Assembly: GCA_951640165.1 (NCBI GenBank)
Contig: OX621251.1
Span: forward strand, 30,032,893-30,096,892
DNA from: Pseudoips prasinana
Lineage: Eukaryota; Arthropoda; Insecta; Lepidoptera; Nolidae
Reading direction: 5' to 3'
Length of the DNA stretch: 64,000 nt
Below are positions 1 to 9,643 of the stretch, in pieces (position 1 is the stretch's first letter; each line of letters starts with the position of its first letter). Made by a program: the position numbers and the translations under genes. Under the pieces are notes generated by a model that saw only the letters and a list, made by a program, of their open reading frames with translations, was not told the origin of the DNA and ran no database searches.

Positions 1-171
1 CTCAATTCCGAAAGCAGCGTTTAAAAAATGTTTTGATGAATGGATTATTCGTTGGCGTAAGTGTATCGTTTCTGAAGGAGCATACTTTGAAGGTGATAAA
101 ATAAATTTGGATGAATAACAATCATTTTGTATATTATTCATCTTTTCCCGGTACTTTCTTGACAGAGTAGT
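1..171 (+). mobile_element. mariner-type DNA transposon, 3' end
   Basis: The 3' end of a mariner/Tc1-type element cut by the window edge. It contains the last 38 codons of the transposase and about 50 bp of 3' flank. The flank ends in a stretch whose reverse complement begins CTCTGTCAAGAAAGTACCGG, in keeping with a mariner terminal inverted repeat, next to TA. The element lies in the intron upstream of the exon at 308-358, in the same orientation as that gene. Confidence 0.75.
2..118 (+). pseudogene. mariner transposase, C-terminal 38 residues
   Basis: An open frame from the window edge to a TAA. It reads through an FDEWIIRWRKCIVSEG segment and a YFEGDKINLDE tail. The tryptophan-rich helix followed by YFEGD is the usual C-terminus of mariner (SETMAR-like) transposases, which cut and paste DNA at TA sites. 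The DDD catalytic core would lie to the left of the window, so whether the gene is intact cannot be judged. The visible part has no stop or frameshift. Confidence 0.75.
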
Positions 172-307
172 ATGTCGGAATTATATATTTGCAAGCGTCA
201 TAAGGGTATGGGGACCGAAGGAATCATGTTCCAGGTGCTCTTTGCCACTGATCATAGTTCTATCTAGCAAGTTGTGTGTATATGACTAATTTGTGTTTTG
301 TTTTCAG

Positions 308-358
308 GCTATGTTGGACAACATTAAACATTCCATAGTACTGCTTCAAATAGCTAAG
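308..358 (+). CDS. Host gene exon a (ORP9-like candidate)
   Basis: A 51-nt exon between a pyrimidine-rich TTTTCAG acceptor and a GTAATT donor. It encodes AMLDNIKHSIVLLQIAK in phase 0 at both ends. It joins without a shift to the exons at 928-997, 2892-2990 and 4534-4645, and that agreement over four exons is the main evidence that it is real. It would be an amphipathic helix in a linker. I infer an oxysterol-binding-protein-related gene (lipid transfer at membrane contacts) mainly from the acidic stretch in the fourth exon. No PH or sterol-binding domain is visible, so the name is tentative. Confidence 0.5.
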
Positions 359-519
359 GTAATTATTTTTTTAAATAAGTATATATAAGTATTCCCTTGC
401 TAACACCCTTACAGAGGATTGTAAGTGCTATCCATCGGCTTTTCTTTTTTTATTCTTTTCATTATTTTTCATTATGCCTTTCTTTATTTATATTCGGACT
501 AGGACCTTAAGGTTTATAA

Positions 520-719
520 AAATTATTTAAGTCATTAGACTAGGCAGAAGAAAAGTATTATGGCAACCAGACCACTGATAAACATACTTATACATACACT
601 TTATAGATAAATAACACCTTGAAAACACACAGAAAACCTCCGCCTCCTAGGTGGGGATCGAACCGACAACCTCTGACTTAGCAATCCAGGTCTCTAACCA
701 CTAGACCAATAGACCAGTC
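520..719 (-). mobile_element. tRNA-derived SINE
   Basis: On the minus strand there is a tRNA-like head with an A-box-like TGGTCTAGTGGTTAG and a B-box-like GGTTCGATCCC. It is followed by a body containing TATGTTTATCAGTGGTCTGG, the common SINE body of this window. It lies in the intron between host exons a and b. Confidence 0.65.
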
Positions 720-927
720 ATTAAATTTTAAAGTTGATATACTCTTCTTATCTTATGTTAAGTGGTTACCCTATGTCAGAGTTCTTCAAACCGCCCACTA
801 GGCGTCTGACATGGCTTTAACGACTACAACCGGGACCGACAGCTTAACGTGCCGTCCGAACGAACACGTCGTGGTTTCTATTGAAGTCTATGTATTTAAC
901 ATATTAAATTATTCTTGTTCGTTTCAG

Positions 928-997
928 AATACAGTTAATCCAGTTAATGGAGTATATCAGGGCCCTACCAACTCGTCGCAAACACATATCAAACAAG
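928..997 (+). CDS. Host gene exon b (ORP9-like candidate)
   Basis: A 70-nt exon with a GTTTCAG acceptor and a GTGAGA donor. It encodes 23 codons (NTVNPVNGVYQGPTNSSQTH and three more) plus one base carried into the next exon. Its phase (0 in, 1 out) matches both neighbours. The product is polar, rich in N, S, T and Q and probably disordered, which suits a linker between folded domains. The intron before it contains a minus-strand SINE (520-719). Confidence 0.5.
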
Positions 998-1298
998 GTG
1001 AGAATTCCTACTGCAGCTTACATACATACAAACATAGACTCATGCCTGTATAAAAACTCAGAAGGGAACGGAGCAAAATCAAACATAATAAATTTATTAC
1101 ATAATTACTCCAAATTATTACATTTAATCATAAAAGTTACTTACGGTGGCTACTTGCTCGACAGAGTGATTTCACATCTACTTGACGCTGTCAATATTAT
1201 AAGATTGACACTGACGTTTGACAACTGTTGCTCTTAAATTAAGTAATATTCGATGAATAAACGAATATTAGTTATGATGTGGCGATTTAATTAGATTA

Positions 1299-1530
1299 TT
1301 ATTTAACGTATTGAGTAATGCGTGTTACACCTGTTTCCCAGAGGGGTAGGCAGACCACGGATTTCCATTTGCCACGATCTTTGCACACGTCTTTTAAGTC
1401 GTTATATTCTTCATACATGCTCGCCGGTTTAGGGTACTTAGAACGTCTCCGGTCAGAGAATGTTCTACGAGGTCTTCCCCTTCCGGTTATACCATTCACA
1501 CAGGCCAGGTATAGTTCTTTTATCAATCAA
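1299..1530 (-). mobile_element. LINE-derived coding fragment (GRGRPRRTF type)
   Basis: The minus strand encodes a 75-residue frame with GRGRPRRTF, then a segment ending KDVCKDRGKWKSVV. The same peptide pattern recurs on the minus strand at 13548-13822, and at nucleotide level at 19279-19400 and 46380-46480. It is therefore a dispersed repeat, probably the C-terminal end of a LINE ORF, and not a host gene. Confidence 0.6.
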
Positions 1531-1932
1531 CTTTCATTCATCCTTACTGCAGCGTGACAAATTTAAATAAATAAATCCTGCTTCAAATCCAGATAATACA
1601 GGTTCAAATCCAGACGAGTAGACTTAGAATTAGAGAGAAGTTATATAATACCATACTACACAACATTTTTTTTTATCAATGCTAACACATTAGACATGAA
1701 TCACTGATAACTGACTCCGACTAGTACGAATGGGTCACACAAACAGTTGTTCTGTACGGTAATCCAACCCGACACACTTGGGCGCCAAAGTAGTAAAAGC
1801 GAATATTTTATTTCCTGCGGCACACAATCTTTAAAAAAATTCTTGAATATGATGGAACGAAATGTTTTAAAGCTATCACTGATCCACCGGAATTTAGAAC
1901 ATTATAACTGTCCAATAGTAATTAATAAAAAT

Positions 1933-2040
1933 TACCTCGCTGGTCTAGCAGTATCGTATTCAACCGTAGATAATAGGGTACTAGGTTCAAATCCCGGGGT
2001 GGAGTATAAAGAGATTTTGGGAATTTTCTGTTAAGAAAAT
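1933..2040 (+). mobile_element. SINE head, degraded
   Basis: A tRNA-like head with TGGTCTAGCAGTATCG and the B-box GGTTCAAATCCCGG. It is followed by a GATTTTGGGA segment that is shared with the repeat at 50258-50345. Short and diverged. Confidence 0.45.
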
Positions 2041-2049
2041 TTTTCAGTA

Positions 2050-2565
2050 TTAGTTGGTCTAGTGGTTGGTGACCCTAATCTTCAGCACACAAAGATTTGT
2101 CCTAGGTTGGGTTAGGAGCAATCTTTGTGTGATGAGCACGGTTATTTGGTCTGTGTCTGGCTGTGTTTTATCTATATGTATGTATTTAGAAATATATAAG
2201 TATGATTATCAGTTGTCTGGTTTTCATTCGCTGAAAATAGAGTTGAATGGCGCAAACGTGTAGTGGAGGGTCGTCAGATCTGTGACGAAGCCTGGTTCGG
2301 AGTACTTGCTGATAAGAGACAGAAGCGACATGAAAGCGGCTCGGCACCAACCACCGCTAACTTCTTTTGTCAGGCCTGCGGCAGGCTATGTCGCTCTCGC
2401 ATCGGTTTGTTTAGTCGCAATAAGAAATGTCTCTCAGACAATGCGCCGTAAATCGTCTGTAACAGACGCAAAGGCCATATATATAGTGGTGTCCATAGTG
2501 CAGACACTGCCTAGCTTGGGATCAGATGGCAGTGTGTTAGCGTTCCCAAGATATATTATATTAGA
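2050..2565 (+). mobile_element. SINE interrupted by a LINE ORF fragment
   Basis: The head (TTGGTCTAGTGGTTGGTGAC) and body of a tRNA SINE run to about 2229. The SINE tail (CTTGGGATCAGATGGCAGTG) resumes near 2514. The part between holds a LINE coding fragment (2230-2451), so the LINE piece appears to have landed in the SINE. The SINE head has no good B-box left. Confidence 0.5.
2230..2451 (+). pseudogene. LINE ORF2 C-terminus with zinc-finger-like tail
   Basis: 74 codons with no start, ending at TAA. The arrangement is an AENRVEWRKRVVEG segment, a basic linker and then FFCQACGRLCRSRIGLFSRN with a closing C. A C-x2-C finger followed by SRIGL is a common C-terminal module of arthropod LINE ORF2 proteins. 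Here the histidine usually found after SRIGL is arginine, so the zinc site is probably dead. The fragment lacks the reverse transcriptase core and cannot be active. Confidence 0.6.
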
Positions 2566-2589
2566 AGGGACAGAATTCTAGCTAAAGCT

Positions 2590-2800
2590 AAGAGCTCATA
2601 ATCATCATCATCATCACAGCTGAAAGAAGTCCACTGCCACAGCCTCCCCAAGAATCATCTCATAATCGCCACGTTTGGCAGACGGATTGGCGATCGCAGT
2701 AAGATGGTCATAATACTCAGAAGGGTTGACTTCTACGCCCTCCGGGATGGGATGGGGTAATGATGTTCTGATACTCGCCGCCGTTACCAAACAGCATAAG
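2590..2800 (-). mobile_element. LINE 3' fragment with ATG-repeat tail
   Basis: It starts with a CATCATCATCATCA run (the tail on the plus strand). It then carries the TCCCCAAGAATCATCTCATA and TTGGCGATCGCAGT segments shared with 29270-29490, 34440-34650 and 52030-52150. It lies just before host exon c. The minus orientation puts the ATG-repeat tail at its 3' end. Confidence 0.55.
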
Positions 2801-2891
2801 TCATGCTGTTCATAATGTATGGGTAATACCCCCGATTTAGTGTTAATGTTACAATATGTGTAAGGTTGTAGTAAGAGTGCGCTGCCCGCAG

Positions 2892-2990
2892 AGGCCGACC
2901 TGTCCCCGCGCGTGGAGATGGGCGCGGAGTGCCGCGAGCTGGCCACGCCCACGCACCCCATGCCGCCCCTCGAACATATCGACTCCTCCA
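2892..2990 (+). CDS. Host gene exon c (ORP9-like candidate)
   Basis: A 99-nt GC-rich exon that stands out sharply from AT-rich flanks. It has a CCCGCAG acceptor and a GTACGT donor. With the base carried over from exon b it encodes ADLSPRVEMGAECRELATPT followed by HPMPPLEHIDSS, and one base passes to exon d. The high GC, clean splice sites and continuous frame all point to a conserved coding exon. Open frames on the opposite strand here are shadows. The intron upstream is about 1.9 kb and holds LINE and SINE debris. Confidence 0.6.
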
Positions 2991-3239
2991 GTACGTATCT
3001 ACATCTCACCCATCTCGTACTTTACAGTTCCACCTTCTTTCTCTTCTATGAACGTGTTAGTTCTTAAAAACTTCGCTTTATCTCTCCTCTTTAAAGTGCA
3101 CCAATTTCTGAAATTTTTCTTCTGGTCTTTTTTTCTTACAACAATGTACGAAAATTGCAAACCTCGGTAAACTTTCTAACAACTACATTAATGCTTAATT
3201 TAGTTACTAAATTTCGTTTTTATTTTTATTAAACTTATA

Positions 3240-3440
3240 CTAGCAGTGCCCCCGGAGTTCGTTCGGCGTTATAAATATTTTTGTTCCTGACCGTTTTTCC
3301 CGCGTAATACTTCGGGTTAAAAGTTCGAGATAGTTTTTTTTCTTAGCCTATGACACTCCACAATAACGTAGCTTTCTATTGGTGAAATAATGTTGAAAAT
3401 CGGTTCAGCAGATCCATAGATTACCCCTTACAACGTCATT
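3240..3440 (-). mobile_element. Helitron-like element (CTAG end)
   Basis: The low end reads CTAGCAGTGCCC, which on the minus strand is GGGCACTGCTAG, the 3' end shared by the Helitron-like copies here. It is flanked by A and followed by a body with ATTGGTGAAATAATGTTGAA. The far end is not resolved. Confidence 0.45.
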
Positions 3441-3460
3441 ATATAACTCACAAACGTTAC

Positions 3461-3754
3461 CTCTTTATAATTTATTTTTTTATTCACGTAGACTTTAAAA
3501 AAGCGCTTCTAAATAGTCAGAACATGTTTGTAGTAATATAGTTGTATACATTATTATTTCTAGTAACATAGATATTTAGGTACCTACACATTGTATGAAA
3601 ACATTTATAAAATTTATTTTATTATAGCAATGATATTTAGCTAGCTCGTATCAAGTTATTGTCAAGAGATTATGTTTAATTATCTAGTTTAAGTCTAATA
3701 TTTTTACTACATATTGTCAATGGTTCTGTCTATATTAAGGTATTATTATTATGA
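3461..3754 (-). mobile_element. LINE 3' end, same family as 47718-49001
   Basis: About 290 bp of 3' UTR nearly identical to 47739-48030 and, inverted, to 56240-56520. Shared blocks include TTATTCACGTAGACTTTAAA and TATCAAGTTATTGTCAAGAG. It stops at TATTATTATTATGACG, so the copy is strongly 5'-truncated and holds no coding sequence. Confidence 0.75.
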
Positions 3755-3789
3755 CGCACGCACCGTGTGTAATATTAGTATAGATAAGA

Positions 3790-4175
3790 ATTAGAGTTCC
3801 GTACTTCTTACTAAAACCAGTCGTACTACAATTTTGACTTCCCGTCCCCGGAAACCCCTGTGTGTTTAATAACACCTCATCAGCCAGAGGGTCTTCGCTT
3901 CGTTGAAAAGTCGCACGGCGCGTGCGTCTGCTCCGCGTGCTTAATTCATGTAATTTCAAGAGCAGCGCTGCGTGAGGCGGATAGCCGTCGCACGTTATTT
4001 TGTTTTTTAGTATTTGTTGTTATAGCGCCAACAAAAATGCATCATCTGTGAAAATTTCAACTGTCTAACTATCACGGTTTATGAGATACAGCCTGGTTAC
4101 GGACGGATAGACAGACAGACAGCGAAGTCCTAGTAATAGGGTCCCGTTTTACCCTTTGGTTACGGAACCCTAAAA
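3790..4175 (+). mobile_element. Non-autonomous DNA transposon with GTTCCGTA ends
   Basis: The left end has TTAGAGTTCCGTAC and the right end has GGTTACGGAACCCTAA. These are imperfect inverted ends about 385 bp apart. The right subterminal part has an ACAGACAGACAGCGAAGTCC segment and AATAGGGTCCCGTTTTACCC, a very common lepidopteran repeat end. No transposase is present. A right-end relic lies at 35620-35720. Confidence 0.55.
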
Positions 4176-4533
4176 AATGTAAAAGGTGACATTTTAAAAT
4201 AATTCAAAAAATGATTCTCATTTTCTCTTAATAATTAAAACTTGGTTACAAATTCTCAACACAACAATCTAGACGTGACATATGACTCCGACAGCTTGTG
4301 AGGTATTTCTAAAAAATAATGCACCAGGTTTAGAACTTTGTGAAAACATAATAATAAATCAAGATTCAAAAAAGTAAAAAGGAAACCTAAAATGCAATAC
4401 GTTCACTTAGTACCAAACGACAGCAATTCTTATAAAAATACTTACGAGATTACAAGTCAATACGACAACATAAAATCTAATAAAGATTCTCGCTATGCTC
4501 CAAGCAAATCGTAACGCCCATGTTTAAATCCAG

Positions 4534-4645
4534 GACAAGCGATGTCCCTGTTGGTCCCCGACACGTCGTACTCGTCGTCCGAGGGCGAGGACGACTTCTA
4601 CGACGCAGACGACGAGCCCGCCGACGCGCCCTCTCCCGCCAGCAG
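4534..4645 (+). CDS. Host gene exon d with acidic SSSEGEDDFYDADDE stretch (ORP9-like candidate)
   Basis: A 112-nt GC-rich exon with an ATCCAG acceptor and a GTCAGT donor. Phase 1 in matches exon c, and phase 2 goes out. It encodes RQAMSLLVPDTSYSSSEGED then DFYDADDEPADAPSPAS. A serine run followed by an acidic EDDFYDA stretch recalls the linker between the PH and sterol-binding domains of ORP9/OSBPL9-type lipid-transfer proteins. That is family memory, not a search result. No later exon was found in the window, so the next intron is very long or the exon was missed. The exon itself is well supported; the gene name is not. Confidence 0.6.
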
Positions 4646-4734
4646 GTCAGTTGTAGTCAATCAAAATAAATTTTATTTTCTCTACACAATAGTCATTATG
4701 TGGTAAATACTATGAGACATAACATTGTGAGAAA

Positions 4735-4783
4735 CCAGAGCCTGATGTAGGTTTTCAAACAAACCTGTATTACAGGTCTCTGG
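4735..4783. repeat. Hairpin motif TGATGTAGGTTT/ACCTGTATTACA
   Basis: An inverted repeat with CCAGAGCCTGATGTAGGTTT against AAACCTGTATTACAGG and a closing CTCTGG. The same plan occurs at 7880-7923 just upstream of the LINE ORFs, with different closing bases that still pair. See findings. Confidence 0.55.
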
Positions 4784-5039
4784 GTGATAGCATCTTACAC
4801 CAATAGCAGGGGCATAACATAGTACATAGTATTTTTTTATATATATATAAAAGCTTTTGCCTGTTTACACCGTTTTAGGGTGATCCCTAAAATCCCTCCT
4901 TGTTCCCCCTCTGCTTGCGTCAATAGAAAGCTAACTACTTAGTGGCTAGAAAAATAAGTAACAATATTACGTTGAAGTTAATTATAAAAAACTGCAAACA
5001 TTAAAACTGTTTCCAGCACAGTAGATATATATATATATA

Positions 5040-5435
5040 TTTTACCTTGGTGTGCGATGTCATACTAAGTATTTGGTGTGCAATGTATTTATAACACATT
5101 TCCTTAATATAATTTATTCGTTGCATTCCTGTTACTGTTTACTTACAGTTCTTATCCATCCAAAGGTTGTCTGGAACAGATAGCTTTACGTGATAAGACC
5201 GCCCGTTGTACAGACGCCAGCAGATCAAGCTACCCCAATCTGTCAAATTTCCTCAATCAAAAATGAACCTTATGCTCATGTGATAAATTTGAAAATCTAT
5301 AAGAGAAATTTGACAGATTGGGGTAGCTTGATGGGCTGGCGTCTGTACATTACGTTCTTTATATCCAATGTATTTTAGAATTTTTTTCCCGTTTGAGTTT
5401 CTACAATATTGAGTATTCTATCTATCTATCTATAT
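5040..5435 (+). mobile_element. LINE 3' end (TCTA tail) with nested MITE
   Basis: It contains GGTTGTCTGGAACAGATAGC and GTGATAAGACCGCC, the same 3' motif seen before the tail of the intact LINE (12839-12875). It ends with ATCTATCTATCTATC (about 5418-5434). The MITE at 5211-5345 interrupts it directly after the motif. Confidence 0.65.
5211..5345 (+). mobile_element. 135-bp TA-flanked MITE, copy 1
   Basis: Inverted ends of about 45 bp begin CAGACGCCAGCAGATCAAGC and end GATGGGCTGGCGTCTG. The core shared by both arms is CTACCCCAATCTGTCAAATT. TA flanks both sides (5209-5210 and 5346-5347), in keeping with mariner/Tc1 mobilisation. It sits inside a LINE 3' end. Copies 2 and 3 have exactly the same length. 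Confidence 0.8.
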
Positions 5436-5479
5436 AGGTTAGACACAAAAGGCTTTATGAACCAACTTATTATTATTAC

Positions 5480-5755
5480 AATTATAATTAGATGCTTGGT
5501 GAGCCGTGTGGTTTTCCGCCTAGAAATAATAAAGGGCCATACCATCCCGTGGGTGTCGTAAAAAGCAGACTTAGGGATACACCAGGTAGACGGGCAGCAG
5601 CGCCTTCTGTGTACTAGCTACCACCGATCTGTGGTCTCTAACTCGCATACCAAGCGCGGTGACTAAGGCAAACCCCTCCAAATTTCAATGTTATAGAGAC
5701 CTTTGAGGGACACCTATGTTAACAGTGGACGATGTCAGGATGATGATGATGAATA
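5480..5755 (+). mobile_element. LINE 3' fragment ending in ATG repeats
   Basis: The order is GGGCCATACCATCCCGTGGG, a GTCGTAAAAAGCAG segment, then a tail ending GATGATGATGATGA. The same kind of segment appears inverted at 41260-41450. No open frame of significant length. Confidence 0.5.
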
Positions 5756-6168
5756 AGTTGGTTCATAAAGTCATTGCTTTTTGTAACTAGCCTATATTTT
5801 CGGTCCGTATATATTAATCTAATAACAACTGATTTGATAGATTATTTCAAATTATTTAAAATGAAAAAATAGTACTGTACTCTATGGTTTGATTCACTCT
5901 GAAAGCATGTAATGAAGTTTATATTCATTATTGACTTACTTATATATTCACCGACGAAAACAAGAGTCTTCCCAACGAGCAATAAATTTACGTCAGTTTG
6001 AAGTATCTGGATAGTGGAACTAGTATTTAGATATTGTTTAAATCTAACAATACTCCGCCTAATTCTCCACACGTCGGCTCTAAGTCAGATGACAAACAAG
6101 AATTTCCATCTATGGTGATCAGCAGACTTGGCACCGTGGTCTAAGGTAAGTAAAACACTTTTAGTAAA

Positions 6169-6300
6169 CTAGCTGGACCCTGCGCGTTGCTACGGCAATA
6201 TACAGAATTTATTGGAATGATAGTTTCGCCATCTGTCGAAGATTGGTCGTACCAACTCAGAAACCTTCCTGGACTTATGCACAACACTTTGCTGAAGATC
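6169..6300 (-). mobile_element. Helitron-like 3' end, degraded
   Basis: The low end AACTAGCTGGACCCTGCGCG is a variant of the CTAG-terminated hairpin end. The other boundary is unclear. Confidence 0.35.
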
Positions 6301-6540
6301 ATTACATGATCAAGAGCATAGTTTACGATTCTACTTCTACGATATTTTTAATACCTTTTTTTGGATTAATGTATTTTATTAATTCTATTATTTGACAAAT
6401 TTGATTATGTTTAGGTTTGCGCATCAAGTCTATTCTACGCCAGTATCTGCAACCATTCCATTGGTTACGTGTGTGCTGTACGATCTTGGAATGTGCAAAG
6501 TTGCGTGCTACGGGCGAATACCCCACACTTTAGTGTTATT

Positions 6541-6665
6541 GTATGTATTTAAGTATTTATCTATCTATATAAGTATGTATATCGTCACCTGGTACCCATA
6601 GTACAAGCTTTGCTTAGTTTGAGGCTAGGATGATCTGTGTGACGTTGTCCTTAGATATTATTATT
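6541..6665 (+). mobile_element. SINE 3' half
   Basis: It matches the body of the SINE at 19386-19620: TCTATCTATATAAGTATGTA, then CCCATAGTACAAGCTTTGCT and a TTATTATTATT tail. The tRNA-like head is missing. Confidence 0.65.
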
Positions 6666-6824
6666 ATTGTTCGAGAATAATGCATGGCGCACAGTGGTCG
6701 GTTTCGTAGCTTTTCTATGAGCAGACGAACTACTCGTGGACTTCTGTTGGTGAGACAGGCAGTTGTACACGCATTAAAAATCCATAGTCTTCACGTCATC
6801 TACAATTTTGGCGCTAAAACTGTC

Positions 6825-7065
6825 TTCTTCGCCACTTCCTCCAACGAAACATTACATCACTAAGCTACAAGATACCAGTTTAATTAAATGAAACTAGACT
6901 TTATTACCAAAGAAGTAAAGTTCAATTTGGTAATACATAAATATCTTCTTCTCCACTTCCTCCAACAAAACATTACACCATGAGATCTCAAGATACCAGT
7001 TAAATTAATTGATATTAGACTTTATTAAGATAGAAGTAAAGCTCAATTTGGTAAGAAATAAATCA
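6825..7065. repeat. Two tandem units of about 120 bp
   Basis: Both units (6825-6943 and 6946-7065) share CCACTTCCTCCAAC, AAGATACCAGTT, TTAGACTTTATTA-type and GTAAAG(T/C)TCAATTTGGTAA segments with about 80 percent identity by eye. No coding sense. Confidence 0.65.
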
Positions 7066-8046
7066 GTTTAGCGGGAGAATTATGTGCTCTTTTACAGCTT
7101 CGTTTATGATAGTCTTGAGTGTGTATGTCGTTATTTCTCTATGTATCTACTCAGATAAAAGTTGATAGTGTGACATGTTATCTCTAATTTGCCATAAAAC
7201 TACCATGTTCCATTTAATTAACGGACCAATTTGATACATATTCTGTCTCACCCGCTCAAATGTAAAACGAAGTTGGATGATAAAGACAAAACATTATTAA
7301 AAAGTGATCCGTTTCTTATATAAGGAAAGGGATAAATCTTCGATAAAATATGACGCTTATAATAGACTCATAAACATTTAATATGAGCCATATATCAGTG
7401 TAACAACGCAATAATGTGTTGGGACGGAACTGTTAACAAAAAATATGGTCTTAAGGGTGCTTCAGGATATTAAGCCTAGATAATGGTAATAAGTAATTTA
7501 TTCTCTCTCACAAAGTACACACATGTTTACAAGAAAGTTTAAAGACATTTATTCTCATTAAGACATACGTCACTCACATGAGAACTTATATATAAACAAA
7601 ATTATAATAAAATATGTTCGTTGGCATAGGTACATACATAGTAAACAATAAAAATGAACATAAAACGAAAAGTAAAAACATAATGACAATTTATGCTTCG
7701 TGGATCTAATCATAACAAACTTAAACAATGTTATACTTATCTAAGTGTAAAGCTAAAAGTTAAAATTAAATGACAGGTAATATTTAGCACGTTAAAATAA
7801 GACAGAAATTTGAGGAGAATGAGTGTACACAGTGACAATTATGATAGTATCATAGCATATGACAAAACTTTGTTAGAGACTGGTGCTTGATGTAGGTTTG
7901 ATACCTGTATTACAAGGCACCAGCACAGAATAAAGAGTACTTCCAGTGCCCTCCCGCGGCTATTACATAACTATGTAACTTAAATAACAGTAACAATTAC
8001 AATTTTGAGAGTGACTGTATTATTTATTAGTCTAAAGGGAAGTATT

Positions 8047-8150
8047 ATTATGTAGTGTATGAGTATGGATGTAGATGTTAGTGTGTGAGTGTATGTGAAT
8101 TATGTAGTGTATGAGTATGGATGTAGATGTAGATGTGAGAGTGTGTGTGA
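8047..8150 (+). repeat. Two tandem units in the LINE 5' region
   Basis: Two units of about 52 bp each contain TTATGTAGTGTATGAGTATG and GGATGTAGATGT, and both end in GT-rich sequence. They lie about 260 bp before ORF1, where internal promoters of LINEs lie. A promoter role is inferred only. Confidence 0.55.
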
Positions 8151-8408
8151 AAATGTGTTTAATATATAAATTATTAAAAATTATTAGCTAGTACAATGTT
8201 AAGATTGGTGCCAAAAAGTCAAATTAGTGGGTAGTTGTGGAAAATAGTACTACAGTTTTTAAGTGCTTAATTGAAATTTAATTAAAATTATAATACATAC
8301 TTGATTTTAAGATTAAATGTGCTTAAAGTTAAGGTAACTCACATAACCTACCAGCCCAGTGTTATTGTCACAAACCACTTGTTTCTTAATACACATCACA
8401 AGTTCACT

Positions 8409-9143
8409 ATGCAGTCCATGCAACAAAATCTCTCCAGTTTAAAAGAACATCTTCTGAAGCGGATGACTGAGTTTGAGGAGCTCCATAAGCCATCCAGCAC
8501 ACCTGCAGCTCCAGATACATTGGCCAAAGACTTTGCAGAATTCAAAAAATTTGTGTTGAGCTCTTTAAATTGTTTCCAGCAACAACTAGATGTACTTGCA
8601 GGATGCATTGACCAAGCAGAGATGCGAGGGAGAAGAAAGATGCTGCTATTCCATGGGATACCAGAACAGAAGAAGGAGAATTCCTTGGAGGTCACAGTTG
8701 CCACCGTCAAAAACCATCTCATGTTGTTAGATTTCTCTAATAAAGACATTCAGCGGTGTCAGCGTCTTGGTCATATTCCATCATCTGACAAGCCAAGGCC
8801 AATTCTGGTAGAATTTGAAAGCTACCAGGTGAGAGACAACATCTGGTTTGCCAAAACGAAGTGTAAAGGCTCTGGTGTCACAATATCAGAGTTCCTGACC
8901 CGGCCCCGTCACGAAACCTTCATGGCTGCACGCCAGCGCCACGGAATTTCAAATACTTGGACTCGGGACGGAGTCATATATATCCTGGATCGAGGTGGCA
9001 GCCGCCACAAGGTCGTCTCGATGGAGGATCTCAACAAGATCGGCTCTGCGCCGCAGCACACCAAGGAAGACGCTTCGAAAATCGCGGCCACGGACACGTC
9101 TACTACGGCTGCAGTCGGGAAAACTCGAAGAACTAAGAAGTAA
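8409..9143 (+). CDS. LINE ORF1 protein (RNA-binding chaperone type)
   Basis: 245 codons from the ATG at 8409 (MQSMQQNLSSLKEH). The frame is open further upstream from a TTG at 8301, but the first ATG is at 8409. The N-terminal 80 residues are helical and leucine-rich, suggesting oligomerisation. Residues about 71-130 (RRKMLLFHGIPEQ, then QRCQRLGH) and 130-205 (PRPILVEFESYQVRDNIW) resemble the RRM-like and C-terminal domains of L1-type ORF1 proteins, which coat the LINE RNA. No CCHC knuckle is seen. The tail is basic (GKTRRTKK). The frame is complete with no damage, which is unusual beside so much debris. Confidence 0.75.
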   Translation: MQSMQQNLSSLKEHLLKRMTEFEELHKPSSTPAAPDTLAKDFAEFKKFVLSSLNCFQQQLDVLAGCIDQAEMRGRRKMLLFHGIPEQKKENSLEVTVATVKNHLMLLDFSNKDIQRCQRLGHIPSSDKPRPILVEFESYQVRDNIWFAKTKCKGSGVTISEFLTRPRHETFMAARQRHGISNTWTRDGVIYILDRGGSRHKVVSMEDLNKIGSAPQHTKEDASKIAATDTSTTAAVGKTRRTKK

Positions 9144-9643
9144 TTCATATTGACTTAATTTGTATCTTCTTAATATTGTTTACGTGTGTTTACGCACATT
9201 AGCGATGTTTTTACATAATTGCATTTACGTATTTTCTGTTTCTACCTATTTTATTCATAATTTTTTATTGATTTCTAACTTTAAGTGTTGTTATGTTCTC
9301 ATATTCTGAATTGTTTAGAATTCTATGATTTCTTTGTTATAACTTTACGTCATTTCATTTGTGATCTTTTCCACACTTGCATAATAGAAACGTCAAATGA
9401 CGCGTTTAACTTTTAATATGACACCATACCATAGACATCCTGTAATTCTACTACACGCTACTAGATTTCAAACGGGGTGAGTAGAAACAAACTTAAAACT
9501 CTCATTAATTCTCTTTACGCACTGAACTGGTAGGTTAGTTAAAGGTGATATTGCGTATTGTATATTTATTTGTTTTGTATTGTTGTTCTTAAGTATTTTA
9601 CATATATTTATATTATTTAGTTTATTGAATTATTTTGTTTTTT
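9144..9643 (+). other. Spacer between LINE ORF1 and ORF2
   Basis: 500 bp with no long frame. It is AT-rich, and nothing recognisable was seen. Such a long gap would require reinitiation or a separate transcript for ORF2, unlike the short gaps or overlaps of many LINEs. Confidence 0.5.

Noticed and set aside
2614..3009. 131-codon minus-strand frame
   Set aside because: It overlaps host exon c on the other strand and a LINE fragment; a shadow caused by high GC and lack of stops.
8396..9148. Minus-strand frames of 117 and 79 codons
   Set aside because: Shadows of the LINE ORF1 on the plus strand.
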